Source of the DNA: Nocardia mikamii NBRC 108933 | GTDB taxonomy: Bacteria; Actinomycetota; Actinomycetes; Mycobacteriales; Mycobacteriaceae | NCBI RefSeq assembly: GCF_001613505.1 | Contig: NZ_BDCM01000016.1 | Coordinates: 62,001-126,000, forward strand | Direction: 5' to 3' | DNA length: 64,000 nt | In this document: one piece after another, positions 1 through 8,083 of the stretch | How positions within the stretch are numbered: the stretch's first letter is position 1 | Layout of the letters: every line of letters starts with the position of its first letter | Position numbers and translations under genes: made by a program | The notes under the pieces: model-generated | Told to the model about the DNA's origin: nothing | Database searches by the model: none | The model's input: only the letters and a program-made list of their open reading frames with translations

Positions 1-1
1 A

Positions 2-265
2 CGCCGGACGGTACAGAAGCAGCTGGAGAATCAGGTGTCCCGGTTGGTGCTCGGTGGTGAACTGAACCCGGGCGACACCGTGCGCGTGGACGCCGACGAG
101 TCCGGACTGATCGTCGCCGCGGTGGCCGGCTCCGGAGCCGAACGTTCCCTCGACGCCGCCGCGAACGGCCAGAAGCCGAAGGGAAAGAAGGCGAACGGCA
201 AGGCGGAAGCCAAGTCGGAGAACAAATCCGAGAAGAAGTCCGGAGCGAAATCCGGGAAGAGCTGA
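2..265 (+). CDS. Clp/Hsp100 AAA+ ATPase, C-terminal fragment
   Basis: Only the last 87 codons are in the window. The reading frame opens with RRTVQKQLEN and continues GGELNPGDTVRVD, which matches the D2 small domain at the end of ClpB/ClpC proteins (family pattern: RR-x-(I/V)-Q-x-x-(I/L)-x-(D/N), then GxxxxGDxV). Family proteins are unfoldases or disaggregases that act as cytoplasmic hexamers. The protein ends in a low-complexity Lys/Ser/Glu/Ala tail of about 30 residues (KKANGK, KSENKSEKKSG), longer and more basic than in most ClpB or ClpC proteins. ClpB, ClpC and ClpC2-like assignments cannot be separated from this fragment. The 5' end lies outside the window. Confidence 0.8.
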   Translation, partial: RRTVQKQLENQVSRLVLGGELNPGDTVRVDADESGLIVAAVAGSGAERSLDAAANGQKPKGKKANGKAEAKSENKSEKKSGAKSGKS

Positions 266-279
266 TCCGGGAGAGGCCG

Positions 280-690
280 GTGGTGAGCTACGGGGCCGAC
301 CCGCGCGTCGACGCCTACATCGACGCGCTACCGGCCTGGCAGCGCGACATCTGCCGCGAGGTGCGCGAACTCGTCCACGCCGCCGACCCGCAGGTGACGG
401 AGACCGTAAAGCGCAGGGTACGACCGTATTTCGTGCTCGACGGCAACATCTGCGCGCTGCTGGCGACGAAGACGCACGTCGACGTCTTCCTCTACGACGG
501 TGCGATCGTGCCCGATCCGGCGAGCATCATCACCGGCGGTCACGACAACACGACGGCACGTACCGTGGCGATTCGCGAGGGCGAGAAGGTCAACGCCCCC
601 GCACTGTCGGCGATGCTGCGGCAGATCATCGCGAACAATCGCGCGGGCGGTTGGCGCACGCTGAAACGCGATGCGGCACCGGCAGATTGA
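280..690 (+). CDS. DUF1801 (YdhG-like) protein
   Basis: 136-aa cytoplasmic protein. The N-terminal VDAYIDALPAWQRDICREVRELVH and the following core resemble the DUF1801 / YjbR-YdhG fold, a small alpha/beta family of unknown biochemical role that often ends in a helix with basic residues. Two GTG codons are adjacent at 280 and 283; GGGAGAGG lies just upstream, so 280 or 283 is the start. It begins 14 bases after the Clp ATPase stop on the same strand and may be co-transcribed. It is convergent with the next gene. Function unknown. Confidence 0.7.
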   Translation: MVSYGADPRVDAYIDALPAWQRDICREVRELVHAADPQVTETVKRRVRPYFVLDGNICALLATKTHVDVFLYDGAIVPDPASIITGGHDNTTARTVAIREGEKVNAPALSAMLRQIIANNRAGGWRTLKRDAAPAD

Positions 691-715
691 CCGGGCGGAC
701 TGCGGCAGAAGGCGG

Positions 716-994
716 TCAGTCCGGTACGCGTTCGGCGATCGTGAGCCGGAAGCGGAAGTCGCTCATCGCGCCGTCGACCACGACCACCCAGCCCTCGGCG
801 GTGCGGTAGCGCGTCCGTCGGCGCGGGCTGAGCGGGTGGTGGGGGCGGTAGGTGCGCGAGAGCTCCTCGGCGAGCCGCTCGGCATCGGCCCGATCCGTCC
901 CCGCCGGGTGGATCGAGGACAGCTCCCACTGCCGGTAATCCTTCGAGGCGCCGACTTGTTCTTCCACCAGCACATGCCAATTCCCGGTGTTCAT
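716..994 (-). CDS. Conserved-type hypothetical protein, 92 aa
   Basis: Small soluble protein beginning MNTGNWHVLVEEQVGASKDY, with a Trp/Tyr-rich, basic middle (SRTYRPHHPLSPRRRTRY) and a hydrophobic strand (GWVVVVDGAMSDFRFRL). It looks like a compact beta-rich domain of a type common in actinobacteria. I do not recognise a named family. The ATG start at 994 is preceded by only a weak Shine-Dalgarno-like GATGGG. It lies between a convergent DUF1801 gene and a TetR gene on the same strand. Confidence 0.6.
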   Translation of the reverse strand: MNTGNWHVLVEEQVGASKDYRQWELSSIHPAGTDRADAERLAEELSRTYRPHHPLSPRRRTRYRTAEGWVVVVDGAMSDFRFRLTIAERVPD

Positions 995-1036
995 GGACCC
1001 ATCATGCGGCAGTTCGGTGTGGCCCCGCGGCGACTG

Positions 1037-1753
1037 TCAGCCCGCCGCGGTCGTGTCCGCCGGGACTTGCGCGTAGACGCCGGCGGTGAGTTCGCGCATA
1101 CATCTGACCACGAGGGGAGCCGGTCCGCCCGATCGTGTCGCGGTCGGGGATATTTCATCGATTTCGCCGGCCTGTGCCGACGGGTGTGCCGGGCCGTCGT
1201 CGTCGGCCCATTGCTCCAGTCCGATCCGGATCGCGCCGGCGGCCGCGGCGGCCAGTGTGCGCAGGCGCAGTGGATCGGTGTCCGGGGACAGTGTCGTCAG
1301 CAGGTCCAGCAGGGCGTGCTCGCCGGTGAGGTTGACCCGGAACCAGACCGCGCGCAGGGCCGTATCGCCGGCCATCGCGCGCAACAGGCCGCGGGTGATG
1401 TCGAGTTCGTCGCGGTCCACCACGGTCAGGGCGCGGATCGCGGCGGCCTCCAGTTCCGCGACGGTAGGCAACCCGTCCGGTCCGTCGCCGAGGATGTCCA
1501 GCCAGCGAGACGCGCCGGCCGACAGCATCGGTTCCACGGCATCCTCTTTGGTACGGCAATAGCGATAGAAGGTGCGCAGGCCGACGCCGGAGGCGGCGGC
1601 GATCTGCTCGGCGGTGACCGCCGCGGTGCCACGTTCGGCGAACAGGCGGGCGGCGGTGTGGGCGATCTCCATCCGGGTCGCCGACTTGCGCCGCTGGGCC
1701 AGGTTCGGCCGCGTCGACGCGGGGGCGGACGGGACGGTTCTCGACTCGGGCAT
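1037..1753 (-). CDS. TetR-family transcriptional regulator
   Basis: 238 aa. Residues about 28-73 form a classic TetR helix-turn-helix: EIAHTAARLFAERG, then TAEQIAAASGVGLRTFYRYCRTKEDAV. The remaining helical C-terminal part is the ligand/dimer domain, with acyl-CoA-like or hydrophobic ligand unknown. The ATG at 1753 has a strong GGAGGTG ribosome site. It is divergent from the SDR gene at 1867, and the 113-base gap holds a perfect inverted repeat at 1797-1811, so it most likely represses that gene and itself. Confidence 0.9.
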   Translation of the reverse strand: MPESRTVPSAPASTRPNLAQRRKSATRMEIAHTAARLFAERGTAAVTAEQIAAASGVGLRTFYRYCRTKEDAVEPMLSAGASRWLDILGDGPDGLPTVAELEAAAIRALTVVDRDELDITRGLLRAMAGDTALRAVWFRVNLTGEHALLDLLTTLSPDTDPLRLRTLAAAAAGAIRIGLEQWADDDGPAHPSAQAGEIDEISPTATRSGGPAPLVVRCMRELTAGVYAQVPADTTAAG

Positions 1754-1796
1754 GAGTCACCTCCTGTCCGCACAGTCTAAGCGCGATTTGTCAGTC

Positions 1797-1811
1797 TGGC
1801 ACAACGTGCCA
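1797..1811. promoter_or_regulatory. Probable TetR operator (inverted repeat)
   Basis: Perfect inverted repeat TGGCAC-AAC-GTGCCA in the gap between the divergent TetR and SDR genes, 44 bases from the TetR start codon and 56 bases from the SDR start. Size and place are typical of a TetR-family dimer site. Binding is inferred from position only. Confidence 0.6.
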
Positions 1812-1866
1812 CTCAGGCGTAGTGTGTCAATCGAACGAGAAAATCGCAGTTGAGGAGAGTTTCGCA

Positions 1867-2637
1867 ATGGAGCGTTTCGCAGATCGCCGGGTTCTGATCA
1901 CCGGCGCCGGATCCGGTATCGGCCGCGCCACCGTGCATCGCATCCTGTCCGAGGGCGGCACCGTGGTGGCCGCCGACGTCAGCGAGGCGGGCCTGGCCGA
2001 AACCGCGAAACAGGCGGCCGAGAAGGGCAGCGCCGATCGGCTGACCACCGTCACGATCGACATCTCCGACGAGTCCTCGGTGCAGGCCGGGGTCGCCAAG
2101 GCCGTGGAAACCCTGGGCGGGCTGGACGCGCTGGTCAACGCCGCCGGCATTCTCCGCTCGGCGCACACCCACGAGATGCCGCTGGCCGACTGGAACCGCA
2201 TCATCACCACCAACCTCACGGGCACCTTCCTGATGATTCGCGAATCGCTGCCGGCGCTGCTGGACAGCGGCCGCGGCGTCATCGTGAACTTCGCCTCCAC
2301 CTCCACCTACTTCGCGCACCCGTACATGGCCGCCTATGCCGCGTCGAAGGGCGGCATCATGTCCATGACCCACGCGCTGGCCTCGGAATATTCCAAGCAG
2401 AACCTGCGCGCGGTGGCCGTGGCGCCCGGCTCGATCTCGAGCGATATGACCGACGGCCGCGGCCCGGGCCTGCCCGAGGATGCCGATTTCTCGCTGTTCG
2501 GCAAGCTGATGCCGATGCTCGGCCAGGGCTTCGCCTCGCCCGACACGGTCGCCGGCGTGGTGGCCATGCTCGCCTCCGACGACGGCGCCTTCATCACCGG
2601 CACCGAGGTGCGCATCGACGGCGGCACCCACGCCTGA
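1867..2637 (+). CDS. Short-chain dehydrogenase/reductase
   Basis: 256-aa classical SDR oxidoreductase. The cofactor glycine motif TGAGSGIG is at residues 12-19, NAAG at 91-94, the catalytic Ser near 144 and YAASK (Tyr157, Lys161) complete the active site; the protein ends GTEVRIDGGTHA, the usual C-terminal strand. After the first beta-alpha-beta the sequence VVAADVSE, with an acidic residue, suggests NAD(H). Start chosen at ATG 1867 because GAGGAG precedes it; upstream codons in frame lack a site. Likely controlled by the divergent TetR gene. Substrate cannot be told from sequence. Confidence 0.9.
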   Translation: MERFADRRVLITGAGSGIGRATVHRILSEGGTVVAADVSEAGLAETAKQAAEKGSADRLTTVTIDISDESSVQAGVAKAVETLGGLDALVNAAGILRSAHTHEMPLADWNRIITTNLTGTFLMIRESLPALLDSGRGVIVNFASTSTYFAHPYMAAYAASKGGIMSMTHALASEYSKQNLRAVAVAPGSISSDMTDGRGPGLPEDADFSLFGKLMPMLGQGFASPDTVAGVVAMLASDDGAFITGTEVRIDGGTHA

Positions 2638-2647
2638 CCCGCCCGAA

Positions 2648-2688
2648 TCGGTCCGGGCCGTCCCGGTCAACGGGAAAGCCCGGACCGA
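2648..2688. terminator. Probable transcription terminator after SDR gene
   Basis: Perfect 11-bp arms TCGGTCCGGGC and GCCCGGACCGA separated by 19 bases that contain a further small CCCG/CGGG stem. It sits 11 bases after the SDR stop codon. There is no clear U-tract, which is common for actinobacterial terminators. Confidence 0.6.
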
Positions 2689-2741
2689 AACAGAAACCTG
2701 TTCTATTGTGCTGGCGGGGCCGATACCAGGAGGTGACCGCG

Positions 2742-3224
2742 ATGGATCTGGTTGCGTTGGAAGAGATTCGTGCGTTGAAATACCGCTATCTGCGGACGCT
2801 GGATCTGCGGGAGTGGGACGAGTTCGCCGACACCCTCGCCGCGGACGCGGTGGCCGACTACGGCTCGCCCTCGGGCGGTAAACCGCTGCAGTTCGAGGGA
2901 CGCGACGCCATCGTCGGTTATCTCAGCGGCGCGATGACCGGGACCATGATCACCTCGCACGTCTGCAGTCACCCCGAGATCGCGGTGGACGGCGATTCCG
3001 CCTCCGGCAGTTGGTGTCTGGAGGATACGGTCATCGTTCCCGAGCACGGGATCATGATTCGCGGCGCCGCGTACTACCGCGACACCTATCGCCGTGAATC
3101 CGACGGCCGCTGGCGCATCACGAAGACCGGCTATCAGCGCAACTACGAGGCGATGATGCCGCTGTCCTCGATCCAGGGATTCACGATCACCGCCAGCCGC
3201 TGGGACCCCAGCGTCACGCACTGA
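2742..3224 (+). CDS. SnoaL-like (NTF2-fold) protein
   Basis: 160 aa, cone-shaped NTF2/SnoaL fold typical of small hydratases, isomerases or ligand-binding proteins. Supporting sequence: EEIRALKYRYLRTLDLREWDEFADTLAADAV, the usual helix followed by a paired-Asp strand, FEGRDAIVGYL, and the C-terminal strand RRESDGRWRITKTGYQR. ATG 2742 is chosen because AGGAGGTG lies just ahead; an in-frame ATG 36 bases upstream has no site. It follows the SDR and the terminator at 2648. A second SnoaL-like gene is at 46652. Substrate unknown. Confidence 0.8.
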   Translation: MDLVALEEIRALKYRYLRTLDLREWDEFADTLAADAVADYGSPSGGKPLQFEGRDAIVGYLSGAMTGTMITSHVCSHPEIAVDGDSASGSWCLEDTVIVPEHGIMIRGAAYYRDTYRRESDGRWRITKTGYQRNYEAMMPLSSIQGFTITASRWDPSVTH

Positions 3225-3237
3225 TCCGGCCGGCCGC

Positions 3238-4245
3238 TCAGGCCCGGGCGGTGCGCCGGATCGCGGTGGGAGTGCTGTCCCACCAGCGGCGCGCACAGCG
3301 GGTCAGGGTCGCCTGTTCCGCGAGGCCGAGCAGTGAGGCGATCTGGCTCATCGGCAGATCCGTCGTGGTCAGATAACGCCGCGCCTCACTGCGGCGCACA
3401 TCGTCGACGATGGCGGCGAACGTCGTGTGCTCGGCCGCCAGGCGGCGCTGCAGGGTGCGCGGATGGATCGTCAGAAGTCTTGCCACCGAATCGATCTGCG
3501 GGGCGGTCGTACCCAGCAGTTGCTGCACGGCCGCCCGCACCCCCGGCACCGTGGAGGCGCCGGTGTCGCCGGCCTGTTCGGCCAGGAACGCCACCGCCAG
3601 CCGGCGCAGATTCGCATCGCCGCCCGCGATGGCCCGGCTCGTGAGGTTGCTCGGCAGCCGCAGCATGGCCGCCGGTCGCTCGAAGCGCACCGGGACGCCG
3701 AAGAAGCTCTCATAGGTCGCGCGCGAACCCGGCGGGCGGTACGGCAGCTCCACCGAGCGCAACCCGTACGGGCCTTCCACCAGCCGGATCAGTGTGCGGT
3801 GCAGGAATCCCAGGCCCAGGTCGGTGCCCTGGACGGGTTGCGGAAATCCTGGTTCGACGCCGTAGCGCAGGGCCGTCACGCCGCGGTCGCCGTAGGGATC
3901 CGGTTCGATGGTCAGGCTCAGAGAGCGGGCGTGCACGAACAAGTAGCGCGAGGTGCATTCCAGCGCATCGGCCAGGGTGGGGGAGCTGCGGATGGCCAGC
4001 GCGAGCGGTCCCAGCATGCCGAGGTCCTGCCGGGCGGCGATCCGCAGGCCCAGATCGGGACACCGCAGCCGGTCGGCGGCGATCTCCAGCACCAGTGCCA
4101 TCGCCTCGTCGGAGACCAGCAGGTCGTCGGCGTCGAGGGCGGCGATCGGGTATCCGGCGGCCGCCGCGTATTCCTCCGCATTTCCTCCGAGTTCGGCCAC
4201 GGTCGCGCGGAAACCGCGTAAACCGGCCGAGCGGATCACCGACAT
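3238..4245 (-). CDS. AraC-family regulator, VirS-like
   Basis: 335 aa. N-terminal about 200 residues (LRGFRATVAELGGNAEEY..., GMLGPLALAIRSSPTLADAL) match the ligand-binding domain of AraC-type regulators such as mycobacterial VirS; the last about 90 residues hold the two AraC helix-turn-helices (ARLLTIHPRTLQRRLAAEHTTFAAI and MSQIASLLGLAEQATLTRCARRWWDSTP). ATG 4245 gives the family length (VirS is about 340 aa). It is divergent from the monooxygenase gene at 4315 with 69 bases between. In Mycobacterium tuberculosis virS is likewise divergent from the monooxygenase gene mymA, so this gene probably regulates its neighbour. Confidence 0.85.
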   Translation of the reverse strand: MSVIRSAGLRGFRATVAELGGNAEEYAAAAGYPIAALDADDLLVSDEAMALVLEIAADRLRCPDLGLRIAARQDLGMLGPLALAIRSSPTLADALECTSRYLFVHARSLSLTIEPDPYGDRGVTALRYGVEPGFPQPVQGTDLGLGFLHRTLIRLVEGPYGLRSVELPYRPPGSRATYESFFGVPVRFERPAAMLRLPSNLTSRAIAGGDANLRRLAVAFLAEQAGDTGASTVPGVRAAVQQLLGTTAPQIDSVARLLTIHPRTLQRRLAAEHTTFAAIVDDVRRSEARRYLTTTDLPMSQIASLLGLAEQATLTRCARRWWDSTPTAIRRTARA

Positions 4246-4314
4246 GTCGTCCAGAATCAAATACTTGTCGTGCAAAGTCAAGAATGCAGAGGAAGGAACC
4301 AGCACACTGGAACC

Positions 4315-5787
4315 ATGACCGCAGCTGGTGAATATGTCGATGTCGTCATCGTGGGCGCCGGTCTGTCCGGAATCGGCGCCGGTTACCGCGTGCAGACGGA
4401 ATTGCCCGGGAAGTCCTACGCGATTCTCGAGGCGCGCGAGACGCTCGGCGGCACCTGGGACCTGTTCCGCTACCCCGGCATCCGTTCCGATTCGGATATG
4501 TTCACCCTCGGCTACCCGTTCGAGCCCTGGCGCGACGCGAAATCGATCGCCGACGGTCCCTCGATTCTGCGCTACATCACCGAGACCGCCCGCCGCTACG
4601 GGATCGACAAGCACATTCGCTACGGCACCAAAGTCGTTGCGGCACATTGGTCGAGCGCCGAATCACGCTGGACGCTGACGCTGCGGCAGGGCGACGCGGA
4701 GCGCACCCTGAGCTGCCGCTTCCTTTACTCGTGCTCCGGCTACTACGACTACGACCAGGGGCACGCGCCCGAATTCCCGGGCGTGGAAACGTTTTCCGGC
4801 ACCATGGTGCATCCGCAGTTCTGGCCGGAGGATCTCGACTACGCCGGAAAGAAGGTGGTGGTCATCGGCAGCGGCGCCACCGCCGTGACGCTGGTTCCGG
4901 CGATGGCCGAACAGGCCGAGCTGGTGACCATGCTGCAGCGTTCGCCGACCTGGATCTCCGCGGTCCCCGGCCGGGACAAGCAGGCCGACAAGATTCGGGA
5001 ACTGCTGCCGGCGGGCTTGGCGCACCGGGTGATCCGCACCAAGAACATCCTGTTCAACGTCGGTTTCTATCAGTACTGCCGGCGTCGCCCGCAGTCCGCG
5101 CGCAAGCTGCTGACCGGGCTGACCACTCGCATTCTCAAGGACGAGAAACTGGTCGCCGAACACTTCACCCCGGAGTACAACCCGTGGGATCAGCGGCTGT
5201 GCGCGGTACCGGACGCCGACTTCTTCAAGGCGATGCGCAAGGGCAAGGCCGAGGTGGTCACCGATCACATCGACACCTTCGTGCCCGAGGGGATCCGCCT
5301 GAAGTCGGGCCGGGTGCTGCCCGCCGACATCGTCATCTCGGCGACCGGTCTGAAGCTGCTCGCCTTCGGCGGCATCACGCTGGAGGTCGACGGTGAGCCG
5401 GTTAACCTGTCCGACCGGTTCGTCTGGCAGGGAACGATGCTCACCGGCGTCCCCAACTTCGCGGTCTGTATCGGCTACACGAACGCGTCCTGGACGCTGC
5501 GCGCCGACCTGACCTCACGGCTGGTGTGCAGGGTGATCGCCCATATGGACCGGCGCGGATACGAGGCGGTGGTGCCACAGCCGCAGGCCGAGCTTACCGA
5601 ACATCCGCTGCTCGACCTCGCCTCGGGCTATATCCAGCGGTCCATCGGCGACTTCCCGCGGCAGGGCGACCGGCATCCGTGGAAGGTGCGCCAGAACTAC
5701 CTGCTGGATTCGGCCACCACCATGCGCACGAATCTGGACAAGACCCTGCAGCCGGTCCGGCGCACAGCGGTGCTGTCGAACGCCTGA
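4315..5787 (+). CDS. Baeyer-Villiger flavin monooxygenase, EthA/MymA-like
   Basis: 490 aa, the same length as EthA. FAD-binding GAGLSG at residues 14-19, NADPH-binding GSGATA at 185-190, and between them the exact Baeyer-Villiger fingerprint FxGxxxHxxxWP as FSGTMVHPQFWP at 160-171. Stretches such as GGTWDLFRYPGIRSDSDM and YNPWDQRLC are hallmarks of EthA. Enzymes of this family insert oxygen into ketones or oxidise thioamide and sulfide sulfur using NADPH and O2, in the cytoplasm or at the membrane. ATG 4315 fits the family; no strong Shine-Dalgarno is visible. Expression is probably governed by the divergent AraC regulator. EthA and MymA are homologous and cannot be separated firmly here. Confidence 0.9.
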   Translation: MTAAGEYVDVVIVGAGLSGIGAGYRVQTELPGKSYAILEARETLGGTWDLFRYPGIRSDSDMFTLGYPFEPWRDAKSIADGPSILRYITETARRYGIDKHIRYGTKVVAAHWSSAESRWTLTLRQGDAERTLSCRFLYSCSGYYDYDQGHAPEFPGVETFSGTMVHPQFWPEDLDYAGKKVVVIGSGATAVTLVPAMAEQAELVTMLQRSPTWISAVPGRDKQADKIRELLPAGLAHRVIRTKNILFNVGFYQYCRRRPQSARKLLTGLTTRILKDEKLVAEHFTPEYNPWDQRLCAVPDADFFKAMRKGKAEVVTDHIDTFVPEGIRLKSGRVLPADIVISATGLKLLAFGGITLEVDGEPVNLSDRFVWQGTMLTGVPNFAVCIGYTNASWTLRADLTSRLVCRVIAHMDRRGYEAVVPQPQAELTEHPLLDLASGYIQRSIGDFPRQGDRHPWKVRQNYLLDSATTMRTNLDKTLQPVRRTAVLSNA

Positions 5788-5839
5788 ACGCAGCGCCGGC
5801 CCGTGCGCGCCGCCGGCCCGGGCAGGCGCGCTGATCCGC

Positions 5840-6262
5840 TCAGTTCGTCCAGGGACCGATCCCGCCGATCCGGTCGATCCGGATGCGGGTCAGCAGGCCC
5901 GGCGGTGCGTCGGCGGGCGGGAATTTCGATGTGGGCGAGGACAATACCGCGGCCAATTCCCGCAACAACTCCGGCGCGCCGCCCTCGACGATGCGCGCGG
6001 TGCCGGTGACCGAGAGGTACGGCCGCATGAGTTCACTGGGCTGGTCGGACACGATGGTCAGCGCCACCCGCGGGTCGCGGCGCACGTTGCGCACCTTCAG
6101 ATACTCGCCGAGGTGTGCGCTGACCAGCTCGTCGCCGTCGGGTGTGGACTGCAACGCCACCCACACGACGGAGACCTGCGGGCTGCCGTCGGCGTTCAGG
6201 GTGACCAGGGTCGCGTTGGCGCCGGCGCCGACGAATTCGCGCGCGGAATCGGGAAGTCGCAT
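5840..6262 (-). CDS. PPOX-class (F420/FMN) oxidoreductase
   Basis: 140-aa split-barrel protein of the pyridoxamine-phosphate-oxidase-like superfamily. LVTLNADGSPQVSVVWVAL is the typical first hairpin, ISTxHL-like HLGEYLKVRNVRRDPRVALTIVSD the cofactor-phosphate region, and YLSVTGTARIVEGG the following strand. Many mycobacterial members (FDOR-B group) use F420H2; others use FMN. GGAGCGGAG precedes the ATG at 6262. It is convergent with the monooxygenase gene and divergent from ogt. Confidence 0.85.
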   Translation of the reverse strand: MRLPDSAREFVGAGANATLVTLNADGSPQVSVVWVALQSTPDGDELVSAHLGEYLKVRNVRRDPRVALTIVSDQPSELMRPYLSVTGTARIVEGGAPELLRELAAVLSSPTSKFPPADAPPGLLTRIRIDRIGGIGPWTN

Positions 6263-6412
6263 CTCCGCTCCGACGCCTGCGCGAACCGTTTCATTCCCGC
6301 CATACCCGCAGGCGCCGCGCGGCCGGGACGCGATGTCTGATTTCCGCCGGTATTCGCTCCGGGGCTCCGGCAGATTGGGGAGCGTACGGATCGAATACCG
6401 AAAGGATCAGCA

Positions 6413-6898
6413 ATGACGGTCTACACGACGACGGCGAGTCCGCTCGGTGAGCTGATGCTCGTCGGCGAGCCGCGCCCGGGTGGTGTCGCCCTCACCGCCC
6501 TGTCCATCGCGGGCGGGAAAGGTGGTGTAGCGCAACCTGATCGGATCGAGGATCGCGCACCGTTCGCCTCGGTGATCGACCAGCTCGACGGCTACTTCGC
6601 CGGGCAGCGCACTCGTTTCGAACTCGACTACGCAGTCGAGGGCAGTGAGTTCCGGCGTCGGGTGTGGCAGGCGCTCGACGACATCCCCTACGGCCGCACG
6701 GTGACCTACGGCGACATCGCCGCCCGGGTCGGTGCGCCGCGGGCGGCGGTGCGGGCCGTCGGGGCCGCGATCGGCGCCAATCCGGTTCTGATCGTGCGGC
6801 CCTGCCATCGGGTGATCGGCGCGAACGGCCGCCTGACCGGCTATGCGGGCGGGATCGACCGCAAGCGGCAACTGCTGGAGCTCGAACATGCCGCGTGA
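6413..6898 (+). CDS. ogt: Methylated-DNA-protein-cysteine S-methyltransferase
   Basis: 161 aa. Suicide repair protein that moves an alkyl group from O6-alkylguanine or O4-alkylthymine to its own cysteine. The invariant PCHRVIG motif is complete, with acceptor Cys131; the helix-turn-helix segment YGDIAARVGAPRAAVRAVGAAIGANP precedes it as in Ogt/AGT. AAAGGATCAGC provides the ribosome site. It overlaps the next gene by 11 bases, and a third gene with an Ada-like zinc domain follows, forming an alkylation-damage cassette. Confidence 0.95.
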   Translation: MTVYTTTASPLGELMLVGEPRPGGVALTALSIAGGKGGVAQPDRIEDRAPFASVIDQLDGYFAGQRTRFELDYAVEGSEFRRRVWQALDDIPYGRTVTYGDIAARVGAPRAAVRAVGAAIGANPVLIVRPCHRVIGANGRLTGYAGGIDRKRQLLELEHAA

Positions 6899-7640
6899 AA
6901 CGTGCCCGGCGCCGACCGGTGCGGAGCTCACCGCGACGCCGTTCGGCGCCCGGGTGCAGGCGCAGGACTGGACGCGGATAGCGGACGAACTCGACGAGCA
7001 CGGATACGCGCTCAGCGGATGCCTGCTGAGCGCCGAGGAGTGCCGTGCGCTCGCGAAGCTGTACACCGAGGACGACCGCTTCCGCTCCACCATCGAGATG
7101 TCGCGCCACCGTTTCGGGTCCGGCGAGTACCGGTACTTCACCCACGATCTGCCCGCGGTGGTGTCCGAGTTGCGTGCCGCGCTGTATCCGAAACTGTTAC
7201 CCATCGCGCGGAACTGGGCGCAACGACTGGGCCGTCCCGGTTCGTGGCCGGACCGCCTCGACGACTGGATCTCCCAGTGTCACCGGGCCGGGCAGAATCG
7301 CTCGGCGCAGATCCTGCTGCGTTACGGACCCGGCGATTGGAACGCGCTCCATCGAGACCTCTTCGGTGACATGATCTTTCCGCTGCAGGTGGTGATCGGA
7401 CTGGATGCCGCCGGCTCGGATTACACCGGCGGCGAATTCCTGATGGTCGAACAACGCCCGCGCGCCCAATCCCGCGGCGCGGCAGTCGCTCTGCCGCAGG
7501 GGCACGGGCTGGTCTTCACCACCCGGGAACGCCCCGTACGGTCCACGCGCGGCTGGTCGGCCGCGCCCATGCGTCACGGCGTGAGCGTGGTGCGCAGCGG
7601 GCATCGCCATACTCTGGGCCTGGTTTTCCACGATGCGTGA
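6888..7640 (+). CDS. 2OG-Fe(II) oxygenase, Oxygenase-NA family
   Basis: 250 aa. Predicted iron ligands His155-x-Asp157 (LHRDLFGD) and His230 (MRHGVS), with Arg240 (SGHRHTLGLVFHDA) for 2-oxoglutarate. GSGEYRYF, GGEFLMVEQRPRAQSR and the C-terminal GLVFHDA match the family described as oxygenases linked to oxidative demethylation of damaged DNA (PF09859). The in-frame ATG 6888 overlaps the end of ogt; the downstream gene starts within this stop (GTGA). The partner genes support a repair role, but substrate is inferred from family and context. Confidence 0.85.
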   Translation: MPRETCPAPTGAELTATPFGARVQAQDWTRIADELDEHGYALSGCLLSAEECRALAKLYTEDDRFRSTIEMSRHRFGSGEYRYFTHDLPAVVSELRAALYPKLLPIARNWAQRLGRPGSWPDRLDDWISQCHRAGQNRSAQILLRYGPGDWNALHRDLFGDMIFPLQVVIGLDAAGSDYTGGEFLMVEQRPRAQSRGAAVALPQGHGLVFTTRERPVRSTRGWSAAPMRHGVSVVRSGHRHTLGLVFHDA

Positions 7641-8083
7641 GGACCGCGGCGATGGGTGGTGAGGACGGTATCGCGGCGCGGGATTACGTACTGCTCGACT
7701 CGGACGCCGTGCCGTACCGCAGCCCGACCGCGGGCACAGTCGGCGGTCATCGGCGTCAGCGCATCTACGGACGGCTGGACTGCCCGGCGGCACTGCGCGC
7801 CCTGCGTCGCGGCAATTACGCCGCATACCGGGTGTTCTTCGCCGACGAGGCCACCGCCGTCGCCGCCGGATACCGACCGTGCGCGCGGTGTCTGCCGGAG
7901 GCGTACCGGCGCTGGAAGTCCGGCCGTTCAGATGCTGCGCTGCCGCCGCCGGATCGGCGGCCGGGGCGGACCGATGTGCCGGTGCACCAACTGCAGGGCG
8001 GCCAGCAGGATCAGCGAGAATCCGGTGGACAGATAGTCCTCGGTCAGCACGCCGAGGACCGCCAGGCCGCCGAAGACCGGTAG
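7637..8083 (+). CDS. Ada-like zinc-binding domain protein lacking the acceptor Cys
   Basis: 148 aa. Residues 17-95 resemble the N-terminal zinc domain of Ada: IYGRLDCP, then AYRVFFADEATAVAAGYRPCARC. In E. coli Ada the ligands are Cys38, 42, 69 and 72 and Cys38 accepts the methyl group; here the position of Cys38 is Gly45, and Cys49, Cys82 and Cys85 remain. It may therefore bind DNA or metal but not repair phosphotriesters by the Ada reaction. GTG 7637 overlaps the preceding stop; ATG 7652 is an alternative. The domain ends near residue 95 (nucleotide about 7921); the remaining 50 codons run antisense into the next gene and look unlike a folded domain. Confidence 0.75.
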   Translation: MRTAAMGGEDGIAARDYVLLDSDAVPYRSPTAGTVGGHRRQRIYGRLDCPAALRALRRGNYAAYRVFFADEATAVAAGYRPCARCLPEAYRRWKSGRSDAALPPPDRRPGRTDVPVHQLQGGQQDQRESGGQIVLGQHAEDRQAAEDR

